From Rhodoferax antarcticus ANT.BR (GTDB lineage: Bacteria; Pseudomonadota; Gammaproteobacteria; Burkholderiales; Burkholderiaceae_C), in contig NZ_MSYM01000013.1 in assembly GCF_001938565.1 (NCBI RefSeq), positions 497,496-561,495 on the forward strand: 64,000 nucleotides of DNA, given 5' to 3'. Of the stretch, positions 41,745 through 50,152 are shown one piece after another. Each line of letters starts with the position of its first letter. Position 1 is the first letter of the stretch. Both the position numbers and the translations under genes were made by a program. A model generated the notes under the pieces. It was not told the origin of the DNA and searched no databases. It worked only from the letters and a program-made list of their open reading frames with translations.

Positions 41745-44134
41745 GCTGGACCACGGCCAAAGACCTGCGCGCCCAGGTGCAAAAACTCTGGGACAAAGGC
41801 GATTTGCTGCGCCCTTTGGTGCATGGCGAGCCGTTTGAGCCGCGGCGTTTGCGCCTGTCGGGCCCGAGTTCACAGGAGCTGACGGAGCGCTTTGAGGCCG
41901 TGCGCGACTGGATCAGCGCGCTACGCGCCACGCCCAAAGTGCGGATAGAACTGCGCGAATTTCGCCACCGCGTGTTGGGCTTGTGTGCGGTGCCGGATGC
42001 GGTCTGGCTCGACAGCCTGGACGATGCGCTGGTGCTGATTGGTAAAACCCGTGAGGCAGCCCGCTTTGCCACGCTGGTGGCCAACACCCAAGCGCAAAAC
42101 GCCGCCTTGTTGCCCTGGCTGAAAAAGCGCCCGCTGTTGGCGTTGGAAGTGACAGATGCTTGGGCGCGCCTGCTGGCCGTGGTGACGTGGTTGCAAGCCC
42201 ATCCACGCCCAGGCGTCTACCTGCGTCAGGTGGATTTGCCGGGTGTGGACAGCAAGTTTCTGGAAACCTACCGCGCTGTGCTGGCCGAGTTGCTCGATTT
42301 GGCGCTGCCGCCATCGGCCATTGACGCCACCGCCAACGGCCTGAGCCAGTTTTGTCGCCGCTATGGCTTCAAGGACAAACCGCTGCGGGTTCGCCTGCGC
42401 GTGCTCGACCCGGCTTTGCGGCTGCTGCATGTCGGCACCAGCTCAGGCAGCGCTGCGATCGATCGGCCAAACCCATTGGACCAAGACATCACCTTGACCC
42501 AGGCCGACTTCGAGCGGCTGGACTGGCCGGTGCAGCGCGTGTTCATGACCGAGAACGAAGTCAACTTTCTGGCTTTCCCGCCAGTGCCGGGCAGTGTGGT
42601 GATTTTTGGTGCGGGCTACGGGTTTGACGCTTTGGCGCAGGCCACTTGGCTGCAGCGCTGCCCACTGCACTATTGGGGTGATATTGACACCCACGGTCTG
42701 GCCATTTTGGACCAGTTGCGTGCCCACTTCCCCCACGCTCAGTCGCTGCTGATGGACCGCACCACCTTGCTGGCCCACCCAGACCAATGGGGCAGCGAGC
42801 CGCAGCCTGTGCTGCGTGACCTGACCCGCCTGAACGCAGGCGAAGCCGCGCTGTACAACGATCTGCGCGACAACCGGCTTGGCAAACACCTGCGACTGGA
42901 GCAGGAGCGCATCAGCTTCCTCGCGCTGCAACAGGCGCTGAGGGCGATCGCGTGCCAAGTGTCGGCACCCGCAGACGGAGCGCCGCAGACGACGCTGCCG
43001 GACACGCCACCGGACACGCTGCCGTCCGCGCCCTGGCAAGCCCTCGTATGCCCTGAGACCGGCTGGACGCACGGTGGTACCGACGCGCTGGGTGCGGCGC
43101 GCTTTGACTTTTCCACCAACAGCAACGCCTGCGGCCCCTGCCCACCAGCACTGGCAGCGGTGCAAGCGGCAGACGCCACCCTGTACCCAGACCCGGCTTA
43201 CACCGCGCTGCGCGAACGTTTGGGTACTTTTCACGAGGTGAGCCCAGGGCGCATCGTGCTGGCGGGCAGCGCCAGCGAAGCCATTTTTCGCCTCACCGCC
43301 TGGGCGCATCAACAAGGCGTGCGAGCGGTTCACCTGCCCCAGCACCATTACGGCGACTATGCCCGCGCCGCGCAAGCCTGGGCGCTGCAGCGCGTGGTTG
43401 ATCAGCCCTCTGCCGTGGCAGGTTCGCTTTTGGCGCAACGCACGCTGGTTTGGGCCTGCGAGCCGTCCAGCCCCCTTGGGCAGGCGCACACCGGCTGGCC
43501 GAGTTGGCTGACGCCACACGCCAGCGACAAAGCTGTAAGTACCCGCACAAACGCGTCAGCAGCCCGCCAACCCCTGCTGGTGCTGGACCGTGCCTACGCC
43601 CCGTTGCGTCTGAGCGGCGTGTCATCGCTGAGTAGTGACCAACGGCAACATGTCTGGCAGTTGTTTACCCCCAACAAAGCGCTGGGTCTGGCAGGTGTGC
43701 GTGCTGCGTACTTGATAGCACCTTACGCTTATTCTGAAAGGGCTGGAGGTAAATTTTATGCAGATTTCCAACAGCTTGAGCGGCTGGCACCGTCCTGGCC
43801 GGTAGGCGCCCATGGTGTGGCTCTGCTGCAGGCCTGGACGCAAGCTGATACCCAAGCCTGGCTGACCGGGAGCCTGCACACCCTGCGCCACTGGAAAGCG
43901 CGCCAGATCGCCCAGCTGCAAACCCTGGGCTGGATCGTGCAGCCCAGCGACGCCAACTATTTTTGCGCCCGCCCGCCGCAGCCCATTGACCTGGCCGCCT
44001 TGCGCCAGACGCATGGCATCAAACTGCGCGACGCCACCTCATTTGGCTTGCCTGGCTGGGTGAGGCTGGGAGTGCTGGGGCCGGATGCGCAGGTTGCGCT
44101 GGCGGCGGCGCTTCAAGGTGCCCATTCAACTTGA
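41741..44134 (+). CDS. JetD-CobC fusion: Wadjet nuclease joined to threonine-phosphate decarboxylase-like aminotransferase
   Basis: A single 797-codon frame holds two complete domain sets. Residues about 1-405 are JetD: a DUF3322-like N-terminus, then a DUF2220 Toprim domain with TENEVNF (Glu near 271-273) and [10 protein letters not shown] (Asp at about 314 and 316), which cleaves plasmid DNA. After a ~45-residue Pro/Thr-rich linker, residues about 452-797 form a fold-type I PLP enzyme like CobC/CobD ([32 protein letters not shown] Lys in [12 protein letters not shown] at about 646). CobC makes aminopropanol phosphate for CbiB. No in-frame stop separates the parts. Internal starts cannot be excluded; a GTG lies near 42959. 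Confidence 0.88.
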   Translation: MSWTTAKDLRAQVQKLWDKGDLLRPLVHGEPFEPRRLRLSGPSSQELTERFEAVRDWISALRATPKVRIELREFRHRVLGLCAVPDAVWLDSLDDALVLIGKTREAARFATLVANTQAQNAALLPWLKKRPLLALEVTDAWARLLAVVTWLQAHPRPGVYLRQVDLPGVDSKFLETYRAVLAELLDLALPPSAIDATANGLSQFCRRYGFKDKPLRVRLRVLDPALRLLHVGTSSGSAAIDRPNPLDQDITLTQADFERLDWPVQRVFMTENEVNFLAFPPVPGSVVIFGAGYGFDALAQATWLQRCPLHYWGDIDTHGLAILDQLRAHFPHAQSLLMDRTTLLAHPDQWGSEPQPVLRDLTRLNAGEAALYNDLRDNRLGKHLRLEQERISFLALQQALRAIACQVSAPADGAPQTTLPDTPPDTLPSAPWQALVCPETGWTHGGTDALGAARFDFSTNSNACGPCPPALAAVQAADATLYPDPAYTALRERLGTFHEVSPGRIVLAGSASEAIFRLTAWAHQQGVRAVHLPQHHYGDYARAAQAWALQRVVDQPSAVAGSLLAQRTLVWACEPSSPLGQAHTGWPSWLTPHASDKAVSTRTNASAARQPLLVLDRAYAPLRLSGVSSLSSDQRQHVWQLFTPNKALGLAGVRAAYLIAPYAYSERAGGKFYADFQQLERLAPSWPVGAHGVALLQAWTQADTQAWLTGSLHTLRHWKARQIAQLQTLGWIVQPSDANYFCARPPQPIDLAALRQTHGIKLRDATSFGLPGWVRLGVLGPDAQVALAAALQGAHST
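43710..43762 (-). repeat. CTAGCCCTTAT-family repeat inside the CobC domain
   Basis: Minus-orientation copy (TTGATAGCACCTTACGCTTA, then TCTGAAAGGGCTGGAGG). It is translated in frame ([15 protein letters not shown]) just after the PLP-lysine region. Confidence 0.75.
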
Positions 44135-44154
44135 AAGCCCACCGGAGATTTTTT

Positions 44155-45876
44155 ATGACCGCGACCTGCATCATGGTGCTAGGCACCACCAGCGGTGCTG
44201 GCAAGAGCTGGCTGGCCACGGCGCTGTGCCGCTACTACGCTCGCCAAGGCCTGAAAGTCGTGCCGTTCAAGGCGCAAAACATGAGCAATAACGCAAGAGT
44301 GGTCGCGTCAAGCAATGGTCAGGGCGAAATCGGCTCGGCCCAGTACTTTCAGGCGCTGGCGGCCAAGGCGCTGCCTGATGTGCGCATGAACCCGCTCTTG
44401 CTCAAGCCTGAGGCCGACACCCACAGCCAGGTGGTGTTGATGGGCGAGGTCAGCGCCGAGCTCACCGCTATGCCCTGGCGCGGGCGCAGCGTGCATGTGT
44501 GGCCGCAGATTGCCGCCGCGCTTGACGAATTGCGTGCCGAGAATGACGTGGTGGTGATCGAAGGTGCGGGTTCACCGGCCGAGATCAATCTTTCGAGTAG
44601 CGACATCGTCAACATGCGCGTGGCGCTGCACTGCAACGCGGCCTGCCTGCTGGTCACTGACATCGACCGTGGCGGCGCATTTGCCCACCTGTATGGCACC
44701 TGGGCGCTGCTGCCTGCGCCCGAGCGCGCGCTGATCAAGGGTTTTGTGCTTAACAAGTTTCGCGGTGACGCCGCGTTACTGGCGCCCGCGCCGCAGATGC
44801 TGCAAGACCTCACCGGCATTCCCACCGTGGCCACCTTGCCGATGTGGTGGCAGCACGGTCTGCCGGAAGAAGACGGCGTATTTGATATGGCCCCCACGTT
44901 CGGCACGGGCGTGTCCTCACTGCCCCCCGAGGGGGCGCCCGCGTCTTCGGGCGGCCGTGCGCCGCTCAGTGACTGCAGCACCACGCGCGGCGAGGTGCAA
45001 CTGACGGTGGCCGTAGTGGCTTACCCGCGCATTAGCAATCTGGACGAGTTCCAGCCGCTGAAGAACATTCCCGGTGTGCGGCTGATGTGGGTACGTTCGC
45101 CTGCCGAATTGGCGGGTCTGTCGCCCTGCGACTGGGTGGTGCTGCCTGGCTCCAAAAGCACCACCGCTGACCTGGCTTGGCTGCGCTCGCAGGGCTTGGA
45201 CGCGGCTGTGGCCAGGCATGCGGCGCAGGGCGGGGCGGTGTTGGGCGTGTGCGGCGGGCTGCAGATGCTGGGTGAGGCGTTGGTCGACACGCACGGCGTG
45301 GACGGCAACGCGCCGGGGCTGGGGCTGCTACCGCTGGTGACGCTGTTTTTGCCGGACAAGACAGTGCGGCACACCCAGACGCGCTTTGTTGAAGACATGG
45401 GCGCTGAGGTCATGGATGGTTTGCCGTCCGATCCGCTGGCTCACTCGCCGGCTGTTGAGGGTCAGGCCGAAGGTCTCAATCTGTCAAAGGCCCATAAATT
45501 TGCCCCTGGCCTGACCGCCAACAGCCGGGGCCAATGGTCGGCGCAGTGCCACAACCCTTGGTCTGCATTGGCCGGGGTGCAGGTCAGCGGCTACGAAATC
45601 CACCACGGTCAAACCGCGCAGCACCCGGCGATGGCGCAGGCCGGTGATGTGGCGCGCGCGGTCTTGCCCGGCGGCTTGGGCTGGCAAAATGGCGCAGGCA
45701 ACGTGCTGGGCATTTACCTGCATGGGCTGTTTGAAGATCCGGCTGCCCCGCAAGCCCTGTTTGCGTCGCGACTGGACGGGCCAGTGCCCACCCTAGATGC
45801 AGTCTTTGAGCGCATGGCCGACTTTATTGCCACGCACTTTGAGCCGGGTGTGCTTCAAGCCCTTTTGAAACCTTGA
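44155..45876 (+). CDS. cobQ: cobyric acid synthase CobQ/CbiP, canonical copy
   Basis: This 573-residue enzyme adds four amides to cobyrinic acid a,c-diamide. The synthetase domain has GTTSGAGKSWL (from residue 10), FKAQNMSNNA and the intact DIDRGGAF loop (about residue 169). The glutaminase domain has the Cys in GVCGGLQMLG (about 366) and the His in YLHGLF (about 523). GGAGA precedes the ATG at 44155; a TTG at 44131 is less likely. A 56-bp palindromic element (44917-44972) is read in frame between the domains. Among the three copies this one is most like ordinary gammaproteobacterial and betaproteobacterial CobQ and is placed before cobT, so it is the likely housekeeping enzyme. Confidence 0.93.
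   Translation: MTATCIMVLGTTSGAGKSWLATALCRYYARQGLKVVPFKAQNMSNNARVVASSNGQGEIGSAQYFQALAAKALPDVRMNPLLLKPEADTHSQVVLMGEVSAELTAMPWRGRSVHVWPQIAAALDELRAENDVVVIEGAGSPAEINLSSSDIVNMRVALHCNAACLLVTDIDRGGAFAHLYGTWALLPAPERALIKGFVLNKFRGDAALLAPAPQMLQDLTGIPTVATLPMWWQHGLPEEDGVFDMAPTFGTGVSSLPPEGAPASSGGRAPLSDCSTTRGEVQLTVAVVAYPRISNLDEFQPLKNIPGVRLMWVRSPAELAGLSPCDWVVLPGSKSTTADLAWLRSQGLDAAVARHAAQGGAVLGVCGGLQMLGEALVDTHGVDGNAPGLGLLPLVTLFLPDKTVRHTQTRFVEDMGAEVMDGLPSDPLAHSPAVEGQAEGLNLSKAHKFAPGLTANSRGQWSAQCHNPWSALAGVQVSGYEIHHGQTAQHPAMAQAGDVARAVLPGGLGWQNGAGNVLGIYLHGLFEDPAAPQALFASRLDGPVPTLDAVFERMADFIATHFEPGVLQALLKP
44917..44972. repeat. 56-bp palindromic element inside cobQ
   Basis: TCACTG (44917-44922) and CAGTGA (44967-44972) form terminal inverted repeats around inner pairs CCCCC/GGGGG and CCCGCG/CGGGCG. 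It is translated in frame as roughly SLPPEGAPASSGGRAPLSD in the linker before the glutaminase domain. The sequence type (CCCCCCGAGGGGGC) is unlike the CTAGCCCTTAT family. Confidence 0.7.
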
Positions 45877-45911
45877 CTCTTTAATCACTTTTTTATCAAA
45901 CTGGAAAATCG

Positions 45912-47000
45912 ATGAACCAAACTTTGCCGCAACTCGCTGACCTATCAAATGCCGCCTTCACCCAGGCACTGCAACACAAAATTGACACCAAAACCAAGCC
46001 GCTGGGCTCGCTCGGTCGCCTGGAGACACTGGCGCTGAGTATTGGTCAGATTTTGAACACCGATTGCCCGGTGCTCAAAGACCCGCAGATGGTGGTGTTT
46101 GCCGGCGACCACGGTTTGGTGGCGCGCGGCGTGTCGGCGTTTGCGCAAGACGTGAGCTGGCAGATGGTGGAGAACTATCTGACCGGTGGCGCGGCGGTGA
46201 GCGTGTTCTCGCGCGCCAATGGCATCGCCCTCACTGTGGTGGACTGCGGCGTGGCGCATGACTTTTTGGCCGGTTTGCCTGAAGGTGCCCAGCGCCCAGG
46301 CTTGATCGTGCGCAAAGTGACCGGCGGTGAAAAAGGCACGGCTGATTCGTCTGTACAACCCGCCATGACCGCCGCGCAATGCCAAGAGGCTCTGCAAACT
46401 GGCATGGACATCGTCAAAGGCTTGCCCGGCAACGCGCTGCTACTGGGTGAGATGGGCATCGGCAACACCTCGGCAGCGTCTTTGCTGCTGGCACGTTTGG
46501 CCGGGCTGAACATTGAGGTCTGCACCGGCGCCGGTACCGGGCTGGATGCCCCGGGCGTGCAACACAAGACCGAAGTGCTGCGCAGCGTGCTGGCGCGCCA
46601 TCCCCAGGCGCAAGCCCCGCTGGAGGCGCTGGCCGCTTTCGGCGGCTTTGAGATTGCCGCCATGGTCGGTGCCATGATGCAGGCCGCTGCAGAGCGCCGC
46701 GTGGTGGTGGTCGATGGTTTCATTGCTACCTCGGCCCTGCTGGTAGCGCATGCACTGCAGCCCTTGGTGTTACAGCGCTGTGTGTTTTCGCATCGTTCGG
46801 GCGAGCGTGGGCATGAGTTCATGCTGCAACACTTGGGCGTGCAGGCGCTGCTGGACCTGGGGCTGCGTTTGGGCGAAGGCTCAGGTGGTGCGCTGGCCTG
46901 GCCGCTGCTGCAGTCGGCCTGTGTCATGCTGCGCGAGATGGCCAGCTTTGAGTCGGCCGGTGTGTCGGAGAAGGACAGCAAACACAGCGCCACGGTGTGA
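45912..47000 (+). CDS. cobT: nicotinate-nucleotide-dimethylbenzimidazole phosphoribosyltransferase CobT
   Basis: CobT moves ribose phosphate from nicotinate mononucleotide to dimethylbenzimidazole, forming alpha-ribazole phosphate. The 362-residue protein has DTKTKPLGSLGRLE, VFAGDHGLVARGVSAF, LLLGEMGIGNTSAAS and the C-terminal REMASFESAGVSEK with the catalytic Glu region. Length is normal. Its substrate comes from BluB (19571). It is spaced 35 bp from cobQ and followed by cobS after 250 bp. Confidence 0.94.
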   Translation: MNQTLPQLADLSNAAFTQALQHKIDTKTKPLGSLGRLETLALSIGQILNTDCPVLKDPQMVVFAGDHGLVARGVSAFAQDVSWQMVENYLTGGAAVSVFSRANGIALTVVDCGVAHDFLAGLPEGAQRPGLIVRKVTGGEKGTADSSVQPAMTAAQCQEALQTGMDIVKGLPGNALLLGEMGIGNTSAASLLLARLAGLNIEVCTGAGTGLDAPGVQHKTEVLRSVLARHPQAQAPLEALAAFGGFEIAAMVGAMMQAAAERRVVVVDGFIATSALLVAHALQPLVLQRCVFSHRSGERGHEFMLQHLGVQALLDLGLRLGEGSGGALAWPLLQSACVMLREMASFESAGVSEKDSKHSATV

Positions 47001-47254
47001 TCACACGGGTTGCGCTGCCAGTCGACCCTGCTTTATGACCCCTGGGTGTGCAGCCCCGACCCCCTTGGGCGTGCTTGCAACGTTTGCCCGTGGGTTGCCT
47101 GAGTTCGCACAAGTATGAAGTCAGCGGCGGGTGGTCTGAACCGGACCGGGGGCAGGGCTGACGCCGTGGCCTCATGACGCTTCGCTTTTTTAAACCGGCT
47201 GCGGCATCCGCTCTACCCACGACCCTTAGTGTGGGTGCTAACCCCAACTTTGCC

Positions 47255-48097
47255 ATGACCCAATTCACCCGCCACTACCTGCTAAGTCTGCAATATTTCA
47301 CCCGCATCTCGCTCCCTAAGAAACTGGCGGACTGGGTGGGTTGGTGCCCGGTCATGCTGCGCGCCAGTACCGGCCATTTCCCCGGCGTGGGCCTGCTGAT
47401 CGGTACGCTGGTGGGGTTGTTCACCTGGGCGCTGTTGCTGCTGCTGCCTGCCACTGGCTTGGGCGCGCTGGTGGCGGCGGCCTTGGGCACGGCGCTTTCG
47501 GTGCGGCTCACTGGCGCGCTGCATGAAGACGGCCTGGCCGACGTGGCCGATGGGCTGGGCGGCAGCGACGACCGAGTTCGCTCGCTGGCGATCATGAAGG
47601 ACTCGCATGTCGGTGCCTTTGGTGCCGTTACGGTGATGCTGGCGCTGCTGTGCAAAGTGGCGCTGCTGGGGCTGCTGGGTGATGTGAGTGCGTCTCTGCT
47701 GGTCGTGGCGCTGATTTTGGCGCATGTGGTGTCACGCACTTGGCCGCTGCTGACCATCCGGCTGCTCAAAAACGTCAGTGATCCGGCAAGATCCAAGTCC
47801 AAACTGATGGCCGATCAGATCAGCCCGCGTGCGCTGGCGACCGGAGTTTTATGGTTTTTTTCGGCTCTAGCCCTTACTGTATATGCGCAAGTTGCTACTA
47901 ACGTTATAGCTATTGAACTCTCCAATGCAGACCTGTTGCAAGCTCTGGCGACTGCGCTGGTGGCCTCGCTGCTGGCCTGGGTCTGGCTGACACGCTGGTT
48001 TTCCCGCCGCCTAGGTGGTTTCACCGGCGACTGCCTGGGTGCCACGCAGCAGGTGTGTGAGCTGGCGTTTTACCTCGGGCTGGCGGTGAGTTTGTGA
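47255..48097 (+). CDS. cobS: adenosylcobinamide-GDP ribazoletransferase CobS
   Basis: CobS is a membrane protein joining alpha-ribazole (phosphate) to GDP-cobinamide. Signature segments are LSLQYFTRISLP, GALHEDGLADVADGLGG and SHVGAFGAVTVML, with the conserved Asp-rich metal region. Several hydrophobic helices follow. The start at 47255 (MTQFTRHYLL) is preferred to a longer ATG at 47174 because the extra residues are not conserved. The segment SALALTVYAQVATNVIAIE is encoded by a dispersed repeat and forms part of a membrane helix. The stop overlaps the GTG of cobC. Confidence 0.92.
   Translation: MTQFTRHYLLSLQYFTRISLPKKLADWVGWCPVMLRASTGHFPGVGLLIGTLVGLFTWALLLLLPATGLGALVAAALGTALSVRLTGALHEDGLADVADGLGGSDDRVRSLAIMKDSHVGAFGAVTVMLALLCKVALLGLLGDVSASLLVVALILAHVVSRTWPLLTIRLLKNVSDPARSKSKLMADQISPRALATGVLWFFSALALTVYAQVATNVIAIELSNADLLQALATALVASLLAWVWLTRWFSRRLGGFTGDCLGATQQVCELAFYLGLAVSL
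47852..47918 (+). repeat. CTAGCCCTTAT-family repeat inside cobS
   Basis: Good copy (TTCGGCTCTAGCCCTTACTG, then AACGTTATAGCTATTGAACT). It is read in frame as a hydrophobic helix segment. Confidence 0.85.
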
Positions 48098-48663
48098 GGC
48101 TGACCCTGGCGCGCCACGCCCAGCCGCTGGTGGCCGCCGGCGTGTGTTACGGCGCGCTGGACATGCCCGCCGATCTACAAGCCACCCAACAAGCCGCCGA
48201 AGCGCTTGCGCAAACGCTGTCAACCGGCGTGCGAATGCTCTGCTCGCCGCTACAGAGATGTGAGCTACTAGCGCAAACGCTACAAGGGCTACGGCCTGAT
48301 TTGACGTATAAAACCGATCTGCGCCTGAGGGAGATGAATTTCGGCCGCTTTGAAGGCCAGCGCTGGGACAGCATCGCGCCTGGGTTGCTGGATGAGTGGA
48401 CGGCCAATTTTTGGCAGCACCGCTTTGGCGGCGTAGAAAGCGTGGCAGAGCTCATGGCGCGCGTCGCCAGCGTCTGGGGCGAAGCCCTGTCCAGTGCGCA
48501 ACCGCAGGTTTGGATCACCCACGCCGGGGTGATTCGTGCCGCCACGCTGCTTGACCAAGGTGTGCGTCGCATTGATCGGGCGCAAGACTGGCCGCAAGCG
48601 GCACCGGCGTTTGGCCAATGGCTGGTGTTGCCACCGCACCCCCGGACAAACGCAGGCGGCTAG
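48094..48663 (+). CDS. cobC: alpha-ribazole phosphatase CobC (histidine phosphatase family)
   Basis: This predicted phosphatase removes the 5'-phosphate of adenosylcobalamin phosphate or alpha-ribazole phosphate. The histidine-phosphatase signature LARHAQPLVAAG (RHA/G variant) and the second His in THAGVIRA are present, with MLCSPLQRCELLA and LREMNFGRFEG between them. The start is a GTG overlapping cobS. The residues after SPLQRCELL (AQTLQGLRPDLTYKT) are repeat-encoded. The stop overlaps the convergent HDOD gene by 4 bases, ending the B12 cluster. Confidence 0.9.
   Translation: MRLTLARHAQPLVAAGVCYGALDMPADLQATQQAAEALAQTLSTGVRMLCSPLQRCELLAQTLQGLRPDLTYKTDLRLREMNFGRFEGQRWDSIAPGLLDEWTANFWQHRFGGVESVAELMARVASVWGEALSSAQPQVWITHAGVIRAATLLDQGVRRIDRAQDWPQAAPAFGQWLVLPPHPRTNAGG
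48250..48312 (-). repeat. CTAGCCCTTAT-family repeat inside cobC
   Basis: Minus-orientation copy (GAGATGTGAGCTACTAGCGC, then AAACGCTACAAGGGCTACGG), in frame in the phosphatase. Confidence 0.7.
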
Positions 48664-49496
48664 ATGGTGAACATCGACACATCGGTCAGCGCAGTCTCGT
48701 CGGGCGCGCAGGCTGCCAGGCCGACTGGGTCAAGCTTCAGCAGGGCCAGCAAAATCAGCGGCAAGTTCTCCACGCTGGCGGGCGTGACAGCGCCGTCGTC
48801 GGCCAGCCGCGCTGCCAAGTGCAGCACACCAGCCAGTGGGGCCACCGGGCTGCCCAGCAGCGGCTGCGCACCCTGGCGCAAACCGGTCACCAGCGCCGGC
48901 GGAAAGTCCCAGTGCCGGGCCAGCTCGGCCATGACTTCGCCCTCGTCAAAACCGACCAGGCTGCGCTGGCGCACCCAACGCTCGCCGGGCGCGGCGGGCA
49001 GCGCTTCGATGGCCAGCAGGCGCTCGGGGCGCACTTGCACCAGGCTCAAGCCGCCCAGGCGCAGCATCATGCCGCACAGCCAGGCCTCTTGGTCATCCAC
49101 CTCGCACAGATCCGCCAGCCACTGCGCGTAGCCCGCACACAGCAGGCTGTCATGCCAAAACCGCTTGCGGTCAAAACCGGCCGGAAAGACGCAAGCGCGC
49201 GCCATGCACAGTGCCAAGGTCCGTGCGCGTACCGTGGTTACCCCCACCACACTCACCGCGCGCTCCAGGGTGCTGACCGTGCCCGACAGCCCAAACATGG
49301 CGCTGTTGGCCATGCGCAGCAAGTCGGCGGTCAGGGCCGGGTCTTTTTTGATGATGCGGCACACGGTGAAGGTGTCCACGTCGTCGTCGCTCAGGGTGCG
49401 GATCAGCGCCTGCCCGGCTTCGGGCATCACTGGCCATTGCACAGTTTGAACGAAGTCAGACAGGCGGGTAAATGGGGCTCGGTCAGGTACGGCCAT
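48660..49496 (-). CDS. HDOD-domain protein
   Basis: The 278-residue protein is an HDOD (metal-independent HD-related) domain: FVQTVQWPVMPEAGQALIRT, CRIIKKDPALTADLLRMANS and ERAVSVVGVTTVRARTLAL, without the HD metal ligands. It is a regulator-like protein, not a phosphohydrolase. The ATG at 49496 is chosen. It is similar to the HDOD protein at 50153 and the two flank nth. Its 3' end overlaps cobC by 4 bases on the opposite strand. Confidence 0.8.
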   Translation of the reverse strand: MAVPDRAPFTRLSDFVQTVQWPVMPEAGQALIRTLSDDDVDTFTVCRIIKKDPALTADLLRMANSAMFGLSGTVSTLERAVSVVGVTTVRARTLALCMARACVFPAGFDRKRFWHDSLLCAGYAQWLADLCEVDDQEAWLCGMMLRLGGLSLVQVRPERLLAIEALPAAPGERWVRQRSLVGFDEGEVMAELARHWDFPPALVTGLRQGAQPLLGSPVAPLAGVLHLAARLADDGAVTPASVENLPLILLALLKLDPVGLAACAPDETALTDVSMFTI

Positions 49497-50148
49497 GTGT
49501 TTTTTTCCCTGGTGGTTGTTGTGTTTTGGGTGCAAAGTCGCAACAGTTGGCCACAGCGCACACCCAACATTGCGGTGTGCGCGCTTGGCACACATAGCGC
49601 CCGTGCAAGATCAGCCAGTGGTGCGCGTCGGTCATGAATGCTTTGGGAATGCGCTTGAGCAGCCCCAACTCCACCGCCAGCGGCGTCTTGCCCGGCGCCA
49701 GCCCGGTGCGGTTGCCGACGCGAAAAATATGCGTGTCCACGGCCATGGTGGGCTCGCCAAAGGCCACATTCAGCACCACATTGGCGGTTTTACGGCCCAC
49801 GCCGGGCAGGGCTTGCAGCGCCTCGCGGGTGCGTGGTACCTGGCCGCCATGCAGGTCCACCAGCATCTGGCAGGTTTGCAGCAGGTGTTTGGCCTTGCTG
49901 TGGTACAGGCCGATGGTTTTGATGTGGCTCTCCAAGCCATCCAGGCCCAGAGCCAGCACCTTTTCAGGGGTGTTGGCGACCAAAAATAGCGCGCGGGTGG
50001 CCTTGTTGACACTCCTATCGGTGGCCTGGGCTGACAGCAGCACGGCGGCAAGCAGCTCAAACACGCTGGAAAATTCCAGTTCGGTTTGCGGCTGCGGGTT
50101 GCTGGCGGCCAAGGTGGTCAAAAAGGTTTGAATCTGCGCAGGTTTCAT
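49483..50148 (-). CDS. nth: endonuclease III
   Basis: This bifunctional DNA glycosylase/AP lyase removes oxidised pyrimidines. The helix-hairpin-helix LPGVGRKTANVVLNVAFG with catalytic Lys, the catalytic Asp in VDTHIFRVGNR, and the C-terminal [4Fe-4S] cysteines (VCQARTPQCWVCAVANCC) are present. Length (221) is normal. It sits between two HDOD genes and is transcribed with them in the same direction. Confidence 0.94.
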   Translation of the reverse strand: MKPAQIQTFLTTLAASNPQPQTELEFSSVFELLAAVLLSAQATDRSVNKATRALFLVANTPEKVLALGLDGLESHIKTIGLYHSKAKHLLQTCQMLVDLHGGQVPRTREALQALPGVGRKTANVVLNVAFGEPTMAVDTHIFRVGNRTGLAPGKTPLAVELGLLKRIPKAFMTDAHHWLILHGRYVCQARTPQCWVCAVANCCDFAPKTQQPPGKKTHGRT

Positions 50149-50152
50149 ACGC

